Source: Arthrobacter sp. AZCC_0090
GTDB lineage: Bacteria; Actinomycetota; Actinomycetes; Actinomycetales; Micrococcaceae
DNA length: 64,000 bases
Assembly (NCBI RefSeq): GCF_014207375.1
Contig: NZ_JACHEE010000002.1
Span: forward strand, 1 to 64,000
Direction: 5' to 3'
Part shown: piece after piece, positions 30,974 to 38,873 of the stretch
How the letters are laid out: every line of letters begins with the position of its first letter
Numbering within the stretch: the stretch's first letter is position 1
Made by a program: the position numbers and the translations under genes
The notes under the pieces: model-generated
What the model was told of the DNA's origin: nothing
Seen by the model: only the letters and a program-made list of their open reading frames with translations
Databases searched by the model: none

Positions 30974-32068
30974 ATGAGATGGGACGCACAGGCACTTTCA
31001 CCACAACGTGGTCCGGCACCCGGAGACAACAGCAACAGCGTTCCGTCCGGAGCCGCCCCAGCTTCGGATGCCCTGCTGCCGCTGGCCGGGCTTGTGCGTT
31101 CCATCTCAACCCCCGAGTTCTCCGGAGTCACCTTTCATGAGGTCACCGCCAAATCGGTGCTCAACAAGGTGGCGTCCGGTTCCCAGATGCCTTTCGAATG
31201 GACCGTCAACCCTTACCGTGGATGCAGCCACGCCTGCGTGTACTGCTTCGCGCGCAAAAGCCACACGTATCTGGACTTCGACGCCGGTCACGATTTCGAT
31301 TCGCAAGTGATAGTGAAGATCAACGCGGCGGAGGTCTTGCGCAAGGAACTGTCCAAGCCGTCATGGGGGCACCATCATGTCGCCCTGGGCACCAACACGG
31401 ATCCATACCAGCGCGCCGAGGGCCGTTACCAACTCATGCCCGGAATCATCCGGGCACTGGCCGATTCCGGGACGCCGCTCTCCATCCTCACCAAGGGAAC
31501 CCTCATGGGCCGCGACATCCCCCTGCTTAAGCACGCTTCCAGTCAGGTACCCGTGGATTTGGGCATCTCCTTGGCCATGACCGACGAAACCCTCGCCTCG
31601 GCCGTCGAACCGGGCACGCCCGCACCACGCGCCAGGCTCAAACTCATCCGCCGGCTGCGCGAGGCGGGTTTGCCCTGCGGAGTCATGGCCATGCCCATCC
31701 TGCCGTGGCTAACCGACAGCGACGACGCCTTGGAGTCACTCTTCACGGCCCTGTCCGAGGCCGGTGCCACCGGAGTGACCGCCGGAGCGTTGTATCTGAA
31801 GCCGGGCACCCGTGAATGGTTCATGCAGTGGCTGGCGTCCAATCATCCCGGCCTCGTCGGCAAGTATCGGCGTCTCTATGGCCAAGGCTCGTATGCGTCA
31901 AAGGAATACAGGACCTGGTTGAGCGGCCGCATCAATTACTTCAAGGCTCGTCACGGCTTTTCAGGGAGCAGCGGTTTCAGCCACCGGAACGCAGCTGCCA
32001 GCAGGGAAAAGCCAGCGCCCCTTCCACCCTCTCCTTTTCCAACAACGGGCCAGTCGACGCTTTTCTAG
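30974..32068 (+). CDS. Rv2578c-family radical SAM protein (spore photoproduct lyase-like), SOS-regulated
   Basis: A 364-residue radical SAM enzyme. The 4Fe-4S motif is CSHACVYC in NPYRGCSHACVYCFARKSH, followed by GTNTDPYQRAEGRY and the closing TWLSGRINYFKARHGF. It belongs to the group containing mycobacterial Rv2578c, annotated splB-like; these lack the full spore photoproduct lyase sequence and their substrate is unknown. The start is placed at ATG 30974 because the promoter predicts transcription beginning there; a TTG at 30938 and an ATG at 30965 lie inside the promoter. The LexA box predicts induction by DNA damage, as reported for Rv2578c. Its stop shares the palindrome CTAG with the convergent NUDIX gene. 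Confidence 0.9.
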   Translation: MRWDAQALSPQRGPAPGDNSNSVPSGAAPASDALLPLAGLVRSISTPEFSGVTFHEVTAKSVLNKVASGSQMPFEWTVNPYRGCSHACVYCFARKSHTYLDFDAGHDFDSQVIVKINAAEVLRKELSKPSWGHHHVALGTNTDPYQRAEGRYQLMPGIIRALADSGTPLSILTKGTLMGRDIPLLKHASSQVPVDLGISLAMTDETLASAVEPGTPAPRARLKLIRRLREAGLPCGVMAMPILPWLTDSDDALESLFTALSEAGATGVTAGALYLKPGTREWFMQWLASNHPGLVGKYRRLYGQGSYASKEYRTWLSGRINYFKARHGFSGSSGFSHRNAAASREKPAPLPPSPFPTTGQSTLF

Positions 32069-32505
32069 CCGAGCAGTCCTGAATCCGCCTGTTCCAGCAG
32101 GGCCTGGACAATCGGCAGGTCAGCGGGAATCCAGGGCAACGCGAACGCCTCGTCGCCGTTGCCGAGGGGGACCCAGCGGAGTTCATCGTGGTCCTGGAGC
32201 GGACGCGGTTCGCCGTCGAGCAGTTCAGCGAACCATACCCTCATCACGGCCCGCTCATTCAGCGGCCACCCAGCACCGTCGTCCGCGACCACTTCGGCAC
32301 CGAGCCGGACAGTGACCCCAAGTTCTTCGATCAGTTCCCGGTGCAGCGCGTCCTCGAAGGACTCCCCGGCTTCGAGCTTGCCGCCGGGGAACTCCCACAT
32401 TCCAGCGAATTGCGGCGGAGCGCTGCGCCTGGCGACCAACAGCCGGCTCGGGTTTTCAAGGGAATCGACGACGGCGGCGCCCGCCACACTTATCAGTCCA
32501 GTCAC
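32065..32505 (-). CDS. NUDIX hydrolase, MutT-like nucleotide pyrophosphohydrolase
   Basis: A 146-residue MutT-type NUDIX protein. The NUDIX box GKLEAGESFEDALHRELIEELGV is complete and preceded by FAGMWEFPGG, as in enzymes that destroy oxidised or methylated (d)NTPs; 8-oxo-dGTP is the likely but unproven substrate. The start is GTG 32505, with TAGACT at 32512-32517, 6 nt ahead, so probably leaderless. The stop codon overlaps the radical SAM stop on the other strand. Confidence 0.9.
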   Translation of the reverse strand: MTGLISVAGAAVVDSLENPSRLLVARRSAPPQFAGMWEFPGGKLEAGESFEDALHRELIEELGVTVRLGAEVVADDGAGWPLNERAVMRVWFAELLDGEPRPLQDHDELRWVPLGNGDEAFALPWIPADLPIVQALLEQADSGLLG

Positions 32506-32652
32506 CGCAACAGTCTATTGGCCGTCAGGCCAAGCATCTTGCCTATGGAAGTGGTCACATACAGGGACATTCGCATGGGTCTCGCACTAAGCTTGAAAGT
32601 CGGATTTAATCCCGTTCGTGCGGCGCCCAGCTCATCCCCAAGAAACAGGACA

Positions 32653-33861
32653 ATGACCACCACTGCAGTCAGCAAGACCTCCCAAAAGGCCGGAAGCCGC
32701 CACATGGCACTGGCCATCTTTGCCCTCGCCATGGGTGGATTCGCTATCGGGACCACGGAGTTCACCATGATGGGCTTGCTCAAGGAGATCGAGCAGGGAC
32801 TCAACATCAGCACTCCCGAGGCCGGCAATCTGATTTCCGCTTATGCCTTGGGCGTCGTGGTGGGCGCACCGATCTTCGCGGCACTTGGCGCCCGCCTCCC
32901 CCGAAAGCAACTTGCCTTGGGGCTCATGCTGTTCCTGTCCATAGCCAACCTGACGTCCTTCCTTGCCCCGGACTACGGAACCATGGTGATCACGAGGTTT
33001 GCCTCGGGCCTGCCCCACGGCGCCTTCTTCGGGATCGCTGCAGTCATCGCTGCGAGCCTGGTTGCGCCCACCAAGCGTGGGTGGGCGATTTCGATGGTCA
33101 TGGGCGGGCTCACCATCGCCAACGTCATCGGCGTTCCCGCGGCCACCTGGCTTGGTCAGACCTTCGGCTGGCGACTGCTCTTTGTGATGGTCGGCGTCAT
33201 CGGCCTGGCCACTAGTGTGCTGCTGTGGAAGTTCGTCCCCTTTGAACCTGCCCACCCCGAGGCGAGCATTCGCCGGGAACTTGGCGCCCTCAAGCGCATC
33301 CAAGTGTGGCTGGCATTGCTGATCGGAATCATCGGTTTTGGCGGGTTCTTCGCCACCTATACGTACATCGCCCACACCATGACATCCGTGGCCGGCATCC
33401 CGCAGTCGCTGATACCCCTAGTGGTGGCCCTCTACGGACTCGGTATGGTGGCAGGAAACATTCTGGGCGGCCGGATCGCCGACAAGTCCGTCATGGGGAC
33501 CATCTATCGGGTTCTTCCCGCCATCGCACTGGCCCTGGTGGTCTACGCCATCGCGGCCCACTGGGCGTGGTCTGCATTCGTCATGGTGTTCATCGTGGGC
33601 GGCATCGGCTCCATGCTCATTCCGCCCCTGCAGACGCGGCTCCTCGACGCTTCGCCGGACGCACCGTCGCTGGCTTCTTCCCTCAACCATTCTGCACTCA
33701 ACATCGCCAACGCCCTTGGCGCTTTCCTTGGCGGCGTGGTCATCGCTTGGGGTTGGGGCTACGTGGCTCCGGCCCTCGTTGGTGCTGTCCTGGCAGTCCT
33801 GGGCCTCGGCGTCGCAAGCATCAGCGGCTGGTTGGAACGAAAAAGGCCACTGGCGGCATAG
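32653..33861 (+). CDS. MFS drug:H+ antiporter-1-type efflux transporter
   Basis: A 402-residue, 12-helix major facilitator of the DHA1/AraJ-CmlR type. Landmarks: MALAIFALAMGGFAIGTTEFTMMGLL in helix 1, GARLPRKQLALG in the loop 2-3 motif, and TRFASGLPHGAFFGIAA in helix 4. The relatives export chloramphenicol, arabinose-like sugars or purine nucleosides; substrate here is unknown. The ATG at 32653 follows CAGGACA. The frame is open far upstream across the NUDIX gene, but that is antisense sequence. Confidence 0.9.
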   Translation: MTTTAVSKTSQKAGSRHMALAIFALAMGGFAIGTTEFTMMGLLKEIEQGLNISTPEAGNLISAYALGVVVGAPIFAALGARLPRKQLALGLMLFLSIANLTSFLAPDYGTMVITRFASGLPHGAFFGIAAVIAASLVAPTKRGWAISMVMGGLTIANVIGVPAATWLGQTFGWRLLFVMVGVIGLATSVLLWKFVPFEPAHPEASIRRELGALKRIQVWLALLIGIIGFGGFFATYTYIAHTMTSVAGIPQSLIPLVVALYGLGMVAGNILGGRIADKSVMGTIYRVLPAIALALVVYAIAAHWAWSAFVMVFIVGGIGSMLIPPLQTRLLDASPDAPSLASSLNHSALNIANALGAFLGGVVIAWGWGYVAPALVGAVLAVLGLGVASISGWLERKRPLAA

Positions 33862-34030
33862 TGCTGCCTTCGCGTGCTTGGCTACGCGACGAAAGCGCAT
33901 CATCCTCCCCACCGCTGCCCTCGCCTCGCAAGCTCAGCCAGGGAACCTGCGCGGCGTGGGCCCATGCATGCTCGCTCCTTCGTTGCTTAGACGCATGCTG
34001 CCGGATAACGCGCCCCCGCCCCTGTGCTGC

Positions 34031-34948
34031 TCAGACCTGGACGCGCTCCACGTCCGGTTCAAGGTAGATGACCCGGGCGATCGGCACCGCAGTGCGGATC
34101 CTGAGTTCGGCGTCGTCGATCGCTTTGGCAATCGCCTGGCCGGTATCTGCCGCGCCCACGCTGATCTTCGCAGCGACCAGCAACTCCTCCGGGCCCAAGT
34201 GCATGGTCTTGAGGTGGATAATGCGGGTGCCATCGGACTCAATGGCTTCCGTGATGCGCGCGTTGTCCTCTCTGGTGGCCGATTCGCCGAGCAGCAAGGA
34301 CTTGGTCTCCACGGCAAGCACCACGGCGATTCCCACAAGAAGCAGCCCGATCATTCCTGTGCCCGCGGCGTCCCACAGGCCGTTGCCCGTGATGAGGGTC
34401 AGGCTCACGCCGAACAGCGCGAAAACGAGGCCCAGGAGAGCTCCGAAGTCCTCGAGGAGGATCACGGGCAATTCCGGTTGCTTGGCGTTGCGGATGAACT
34501 TGATCCAACTCTGCTTGCCGCGCAAGGGATTGGATTCGTGGATTGCAGTGCGGAACGAGAAGGATTCCGCCACAATGGCACCCAGCAGCACGGCGAGCGG
34601 CACCCACCAGAAATCGCCTTCAATGGCATGCGGGTGCTGGAATTTCTCCCAGGATTCGTAGAGGGCAAAAAGACCGCCCACGCTGAATAGCACGATCGAG
34701 ACGATGAAGGCGTAAATATAGCGCTCACGGCCATAGCCAAACGGGTGTTCTGGACTTGCGGCCCGCTGCGCCCGCTTCCCGCCAAGCAGCAGGAGCAACT
34801 GGTTGCCGGAGTCGGCTACGGAGTGGATTGCCTCGGCCAACATGGACGACGACATCGTTAGGACGAAAGCGACGAACTTGAGCACAGCAATCGCCAGGTT
34901 GGCACTCAATGCCGCCACGATTGCCTTGGTACCGCCATTTGCAGCCAC
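34031..34948 (-). CDS. Cation diffusion facilitator family transporter
   Basis: A 305-residue CDF metal/proton antiporter. It opens with ALSANLAIAVLKFVAFVLTMSSSMLAEAIHSVADSGNQLLLLLG, where HSVADSGNQ gives the transport-site His/Asp set of helix 2, followed by PFGYGRERYIYAF and four more helices. Helix 5 has LEDFGALLGLVFAL, with Glu-Asp at the metal site in place of the common His-Asp, so zinc is not assured. The cytosolic C-terminal domain follows (IIHLKTMHLGPEELLVAAKI). Start is GTG 34948 with GGTGGAG 5 nt upstream. Confidence 0.92.
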   Translation of the reverse strand: MAANGGTKAIVAALSANLAIAVLKFVAFVLTMSSSMLAEAIHSVADSGNQLLLLLGGKRAQRAASPEHPFGYGRERYIYAFIVSIVLFSVGGLFALYESWEKFQHPHAIEGDFWWVPLAVLLGAIVAESFSFRTAIHESNPLRGKQSWIKFIRNAKQPELPVILLEDFGALLGLVFALFGVSLTLITGNGLWDAAGTGMIGLLLVGIAVVLAVETKSLLLGESATREDNARITEAIESDGTRIIHLKTMHLGPEELLVAAKISVGAADTGQAIAKAIDDAELRIRTAVPIARVIYLEPDVERVQV

Positions 34949-35052
34949 GAAAGCTCCACCTCTTCTTCGGTTCAGGGGATGTGAGTGAATCGACAGGAAC
35001 GGACCCCGGGATCGCATCCCTGCAAGCATTTACCGTACCTATAGCGAAATTG

Positions 35053-35949
35053 TCAGGAACCTTGTTGAGAGCGCGCGCTGGCGTAAAGGCAAACAGTAGC
35101 GGCAGTGCCGAGGTTCAAACTTTCAGCCGAGCCGTAGACGGGCACCGCAACACGATGGTCTGCGAGTGCCAGCTCGGAGTCTGATAGTCCTTGCGCTTCG
35201 TTGCCGAACAACCAGGCCGTCGGGGCCTCAAGTGCGTAGTCAGAAGGAGTTGCCGACGCGCCCAGGCGGCGTGCCGCGTTCTCATCCTGAAGTTTATCCA
35301 GATTGAGGGTGCCGTAGCCGTCCGCGGCCAGGATCCCGATGCCACGCTCCTTGCAGAGGGCCACGAGCTCCTCGACGTCTGCTCCCAGGACAACCGGCAA
35401 ATGGAAGAGCGAGCCCGCGGTGGAGCGCACAGCCTTCGGATTGTAAATATCCACGCTCGAGGCCGTCAGCACCACTGCATCCGCCCCTGCAGCATCGGCA
35501 GCCCGAAGCACTGTTCCCGCGTTGCCGGGGTCCCGTACCTGGCACATGACGGCGATCAGCCGAGGACCGGCGTCGAGCACTGATTCAAGGCTCACATCCA
35601 CAAAACCGCAGACGGCCACAATGCCCTGGGGGTTGACCGTGTCCGCCATGGCGGCCAGCACATCGTCATTCGCCAGGCGCAAGGCAACGCCATCGGCGAG
35701 CTCGGCCAGTTCCGGAAGCCGGTCCAGGCAGCTTTCGCTTGCGTAGACTTCGTGTACAACGCCGGTCTGCCCCGCCGCTGTCCGCTCCCGATGCAGGACC
35801 AGTGCCTCGCGAACAGCCTGGGGGCCCTCCGCGAGGAACCTGCCCCGCTTTAAACGGGCCGGGCGCCCTGCAAGCTTTGCGACATCCTTCACCCGATCGG
35901 CTCGGGGGTTGGACATCGGAAATTCTTGCGGGCGCCCGGTTTCGTTCAT
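35053..35949 (-). CDS. TrmH/SpoU-family RNA 2'-O-methyltransferase
   Basis: A 298-residue SPOUT methyltransferase: a short RNA-binding N-terminal domain (RLKRGRFLAEGPQAVREAL) and the knotted catalytic domain with QVRDPGNAGTVLRAADAAGADAVVL (motif 1), LFGNEAQGLSD (motif 2) and VPVYGSAESLNLGTAATVCLY (motif 3). It should methylate a ribose in 23S rRNA or tRNA. The ATG at 35949 is chosen; TAAAGT stands 7 nt before it (35957-35962). An ATG at 35916 is the alternative. It lies next to the infC-rpmI-rplT operon, a common setting upstream of pheST in actinobacteria. Confidence 0.9.
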   Translation of the reverse strand: MNETGRPQEFPMSNPRADRVKDVAKLAGRPARLKRGRFLAEGPQAVREALVLHRERTAAGQTGVVHEVYASESCLDRLPELAELADGVALRLANDDVLAAMADTVNPQGIVAVCGFVDVSLESVLDAGPRLIAVMCQVRDPGNAGTVLRAADAAGADAVVLTASSVDIYNPKAVRSTAGSLFHLPVVLGADVEELVALCKERGIGILAADGYGTLNLDKLQDENAARRLGASATPSDYALEAPTAWLFGNEAQGLSDSELALADHRVAVPVYGSAESLNLGTAATVCLYASARSQQGS

Positions 35950-36002
35950 ATACAGAACTTTAGTGGCAGTTGCCACTGTCCCATGAACTGAGGCTACGCG
36001 TG

Positions 36003-36533
36003 CTACTCAGCAGCTTCAGCGGCCGGCTTCTTCGCAGCCTTGGCCTTGGGAGCCTTGGCAGCGGGCTCTTCCTCGGACACGGAGGCCTTGACTGCCGGAG
36101 CAGCCTTGGTAGCCGCGGAAGTCTTGGCGGCAGCCTTCGGAGCAGCCTCGGCCTTGGCGGCCGGGGCGGAGGTGTCGGCAGGCAGGGAGTCCTTGGCGAC
36201 CTTGACGAGCGCAGCAAAAGCGTTGGCGTCGGAAACGGCCAGCTCTGCCAGCATGCGGCGGTCAACCTCTACCTCAGCAGCCTTCAGGCCCTGGATGAGG
36301 CGGTTGTAGGTCAGGCCGTTGGCGCGGGACGCAGCGTTGATACGCTGGATCCAGAGGCGACGGAAGTCACCCTTCTTCTTGCGGCGGTCGCCATAGCTGT
36401 ACACAAACGAGTGCAGCAGCTGCTCTTTTGCCTTGCGGTACAGGCGAGACCGCTGACCGCGGTAACCCTTGGCCCGTTCAAGGACAACCCGACGCTTCTT
36501 GTGGGCGTTTACCGCCCGCTTCACACGTGCCAC
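36003..36533 (-). CDS. rplT: 50S ribosomal protein L20 with C-terminal Ala/Lys-rich extension
   Basis: Residues 1-117 are ordinary L20: [25 protein letters not shown], then [20 protein letters not shown] and the globular end. About 60 residues follow that most L20 proteins lack, made mainly of Ala, Lys, Pro, Thr and a short EEE stretch (total 176 residues). L20 assembles the 23S 5' region and in many bacteria represses its own operon; the tail resembles those on other actinobacterial ribosomal proteins and is probably disordered. Last gene of infC-rpmI-rplT, 117 nt after rpmI. Confidence 0.96.
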   Translation of the reverse strand: MARVKRAVNAHKKRRVVLERAKGYRGQRSRLYRKAKEQLLHSFVYSYGDRRKKKGDFRRLWIQRINAASRANGLTYNRLIQGLKAAEVEVDRRMLAELAVSDANAFAALVKVAKDSLPADTSAPAAKAEAAPKAAAKTSAATKAAPAVKASVSEEEPAAKAPKAKAAKKPAAEAAE

Positions 36534-36650
36534 GTGCGTACTCCTTCAAAATTCTTATCCCAAGCTGCTACTGCCGGAAACCCGGCCGGCCTGAGAAGGC
36601 TTTGGTGTAGTCGGCGGCTACCGGATGGCAGCAACCAGAAAACTTGGAAC

Positions 36651-36845
36651 TTAGACGCCGAGCATCTTCTTGATGACCTTGGCATCGCCCTTGAAGACGA
36701 TCTTGTCGCCGGCAAGGCGACGGGTCAGGGTGGAGGACTTGTGCTCCAGGTAGTGGCGGCGATTGGCCTGCTGACGCTTCAGCTTGCCGGTACCGGTCAG
36801 CTTGAAGCGCTTCTTAGCACCACTGTGGGTCTTCATCTTCGGCAT
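36651..36845 (-). CDS. rpmI: 50S ribosomal protein L35
   Basis: A 64-residue L35: [20 protein letters not shown] at the start, then Arg/Lys-rich helices with [14 protein letters not shown] and KKMLGV at the end. The ATG at 36845 begins the invariant MPKMKTH; AAGGAG lies upstream. Middle gene of the infC-rpmI-rplT operon. Confidence 0.97.
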   Translation of the reverse strand: MPKMKTHSGAKKRFKLTGTGKLKRQQANRRHYLEHKSSTLTRRLAGDKIVFKGDAKVIKKMLGV

Positions 36846-36899
36846 GGGAACCGATCTCCTTACGTGTCCACAGACTGGGTCTGCAGTTCTTTCGTGCAA

Positions 36900-36917
36900 C
36901 CACCCCATAGGGGGTGG
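36900..36917 (-). other. Hairpin in the infC-rpmI gap
   Basis: CCACCCC-ATAG-GGGGTGG, a 7-bp GC stem with a 4-nt loop, 45 nt past the infC stop on the minus strand, with no T tract. It may be a processing or attenuation site in the operon. Confidence 0.4.
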
Positions 36918-36962
36918 CCGCTGCTTTCTTGCCGGGCGGAGGGGGCACCTCCTGCGGCGTGA

Positions 36963-38075
36963 CTAGTTGGTCTTGCGTGCCGCAGGCTTCGGAGCAGCTT
37001 TGGGGGCTGCCGGTCGAGCTGCAGGCTTCGGAACCGCGGGCTTCGCCATCGGCTTCGGCATTGGTGTAGCAGCAGGCTTGGGAGCAGCCGGTACAACAGG
37101 CTTCGGAGCTGCCTGCTCCGGAGCCTTTGCCAGCGCCGGTGCGGCCGCCGGCGCTGCTTCAACTACGGGAGCCTCTTCGACAACCGGCGTCTCTTCAACT
37201 ACGGGAGCCTCTTCGACAACCGGCGTCTCTTCAACTATGGGAGCTTCGCCAACCGGCGTCTCTTCAACTATGGGAGCTTCGCCAACCGGCGTCTCTTCAA
37301 CGGCTTCCTCAACAGCAGGAGCTGCCTCTTCAGCTTCGGCAACCTCGGCGTCAACAGATTCCGGCACGGTTACTTCTGCCGCCGTTTCCTCGGCCTGGGC
37401 TTCCTCAGCCTGGGTCAAGAGTTCCGCCGGAAGCAGGTCCGCAAGGGACTGCGTCAAGGGAGCATCCTCGCCTGAAACGTCGATCCGGCCGGCAGCCTTC
37501 GCTTCGTTCTGGGCTTTGGCTTCTGCGCGCTGCGCCGCACGGCGGGCCTCGGCCTTGGCCTCGGCCTTGTTCTTCAGCGGGCCGATCACCATGACCATGT
37601 TGCGGCCATCGATGCGCGGGCTGGACTCAATCACGCCAACTTCGGCAACGTCCTCGGCGAATCGCTGCAACAGGCGGATGCCCATTTCGGGGCGCTGCTG
37701 CTCACGTCCGCGGAACTGGATCATGGCCTTTACCTTGTCACCGGCACCCAGGAAGCGAAGCGCGTGGCCGCGCTTGGTCTCGTAGTCGTGGGTATCGATC
37801 TTCAGGCGGAAGCGGATTTCCTTCAGAACCGTGTTGGTCTGGTTCTTGCGGGCCTCACGGGCTTTAACAGCGGCTTCGTACTTGTACTTGCCGAAGTCCA
37901 TCAGCTTGCACACCGGAGGCTTGGCCTGCGGTGCAACTTCAACGAGATCCAGATCAGCCTCGGCAGCAAGACGCAGGGCGTCCTCGATACGGACGATTCC
38001 AACCTGTTCGCCGGCGGGGCCGACCAAACGCACCTCGGGGACGCGGATACGCTCATTGATTCTTGGCTCGCTAAT
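36963..38075 (-). CDS. infC: Translation initiation factor IF-3 with long C-terminal extension, ATT start
   Basis: The first ~180 residues are normal IF-3: [55 protein letters not shown] and the C-domain [22 protein letters not shown]-3 checks the start codon on the 30S subunit. AGGAG lies 7 nt before an ATT codon at 38075 and no ATG or GTG is suitably placed, so the start is very probably AUU, the rare codon infC uses for self-regulation. After about residue 190 comes a ~180-residue low-complexity tail: an acidic Ala/Glu/Val/Pro stretch with 11-12-residue repeats ([12 protein letters not shown] and [11 protein letters not shown]), then a Pro/Ala/Lys-rich end. Total about 370 residues, twice the usual size. 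Confidence 0.93.
   Translation of the reverse strand: MSEPRINERIRVPEVRLVGPAGEQVGIVRIEDALRLAAEADLDLVEVAPQAKPPVCKLMDFGKYKYEAAVKAREARKNQTNTVLKEIRFRLKIDTHDYETKRGHALRFLGAGDKVKAMIQFRGREQQRPEMGIRLLQRFAEDVAEVGVIESSPRIDGRNMVMVIGPLKNKAEAKAEARRAAQRAEAKAQNEAKAAGRIDVSGEDAPLTQSLADLLPAELLTQAEEAQAEETAAEVTVPESVDAEVAEAEEAAPAVEEAVEETPVGEAPIVEETPVGEAPIVEETPVVEEAPVVEETPVVEEAPVVEAAPAAAPALAKAPEQAAPKPVVPAAPKPAATPMPKPMAKPAVPKPAARPAAPKAAPKPAARKTN
37158..37295. repeat. Tandem repeats inside the IF-3 tail
   Basis: Two perfect 36-bp units (37158-37229) followed by two 33-bp variants (37230-37295), all in frame and encoding VEETPV-type acidic/proline units. Lengths are multiples of three, so copy number can change without breaking the gene. 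Confidence 0.9.
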
Positions 38076-38413
38076 GTCAAAGCTCCTGTTGTTGTGATGA
38101 GTATTCCACCGGCAAATAGAGAAGGCCCCCAATTGCTGGCGCAATCGAAGGCCTCGAAAGATCGGATACGGCCCCTCCATGGAGGCGTTCGCACCATCCA
38201 AGGCTTACCTTGAACGGTGTCCGACCAGGTACCCGGCAACTTACATCCCCGAAGGGAAACGGCTGACGCGGGTGGGAGAGAACTCCGCTTGCAAACTGAA
38301 AACCAATTCTACAGAAATCGTCCGCCAACCGCACATTTACGATGGGTGGCCGAATACTGCGTGTGCCATTGAAAAATGGCGACTTCCAGTCGGTCTGTGA
38401 CAAGCTTACCAGC
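38076..38413 (-). promoter_or_regulatory. infC leader and divergent infC/DUF1844 intergenic region
   Basis: No gene is supported in these 338 nt. A -10 candidate for infC, CTGTAGAAT, is at 38306-38311 (minus strand), predicting an untranslated leader of about 220 nt. The leader contains the perfect palindrome CCTCCATGGAGG at 38174-38185, the near-palindrome TCGAAGGCCTCGA near 38144-38157, and AGGAG just before the ATT start. A long leader fits autoregulation of this ribosomal operon, but I cannot match it to a named element. Confidence 0.5.
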
Positions 38414-38800
38414 ATGAGCACTTCAGACAGCAATTCCCTCGACCACGAGCCCACCGGTACTGACGCCGGGGTAGGCCAGCAGATTCGCGATATTTCGGAA
38501 GTTCCGGCTGTTGAGGTCATCACCACCGGCGCCGTTCACCTGATGAGCGCAGCGGCTGTCAAGGTGGGCTTGGCCGACGACCCCGAGGCCGAGGAGCTCA
38601 AGGACCTGGACGAAGCCCGCAAACTGATCACCGCCTTGGCCGGGCTAGTCACGGCCGCTGCACCGGAAATCGGTTCACAGCATGCGGGCCCCTTGCGCGA
38701 TGGCCTCCGTTCCCTCCAGCTTGCGTTCCGCGAAGCATCCCTGATCCCGGACGAGCCGGGCAAGGGCCCGGGCGAAAAGTTCACCGGTCCGGTCAACTGA
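38414..38800 (+). CDS. DUF1844 family protein
   Basis: A 128-residue protein whose centre (about 20-105) is the DUF1844 helical domain: IRDISEVPAVEVITTGAVHLMSAAAVKVGL, then DLDEARKLITALAGLVTAAAPEIG. Function unknown; it is very often found next to infC in actinobacteria. The ATG at 38414 follows upstream open frame without a start signal. It is divergent from infC and closes at the hairpin 38823-38858. Confidence 0.88.
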   Translation: MSTSDSNSLDHEPTGTDAGVGQQIRDISEVPAVEVITTGAVHLMSAAAVKVGLADDPEAEELKDLDEARKLITALAGLVTAAAPEIGSQHAGPLRDGLRSLQLAFREASLIPDEPGKGPGEKFTGPVN

Positions 38801-38822
38801 CCCGGACTCATCTGTTAGACAG

Positions 38823-38858
38823 CGACGGCGGGTTGGCCTTCTGGCCGGCCCGCCGTCG
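38823..38858. terminator. Bidirectional terminator between DUF1844 and MFS genes
   Basis: CGACGGCGGG and CCCGCCGTCG, perfect 10-bp arms with an inner TTGGCC/GGCCGG stem and TTCT loop. It sits between convergent genes and can serve both. Confidence 0.8.
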
Positions 38859-38873
38859 TCGTATCCGGGCAGC

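Noticed and set aside
37158..37295. CRISPR-like repeat array
   Set aside because: The repeats are adjacent without spacers, in frame with infC and encode its acidic tail.
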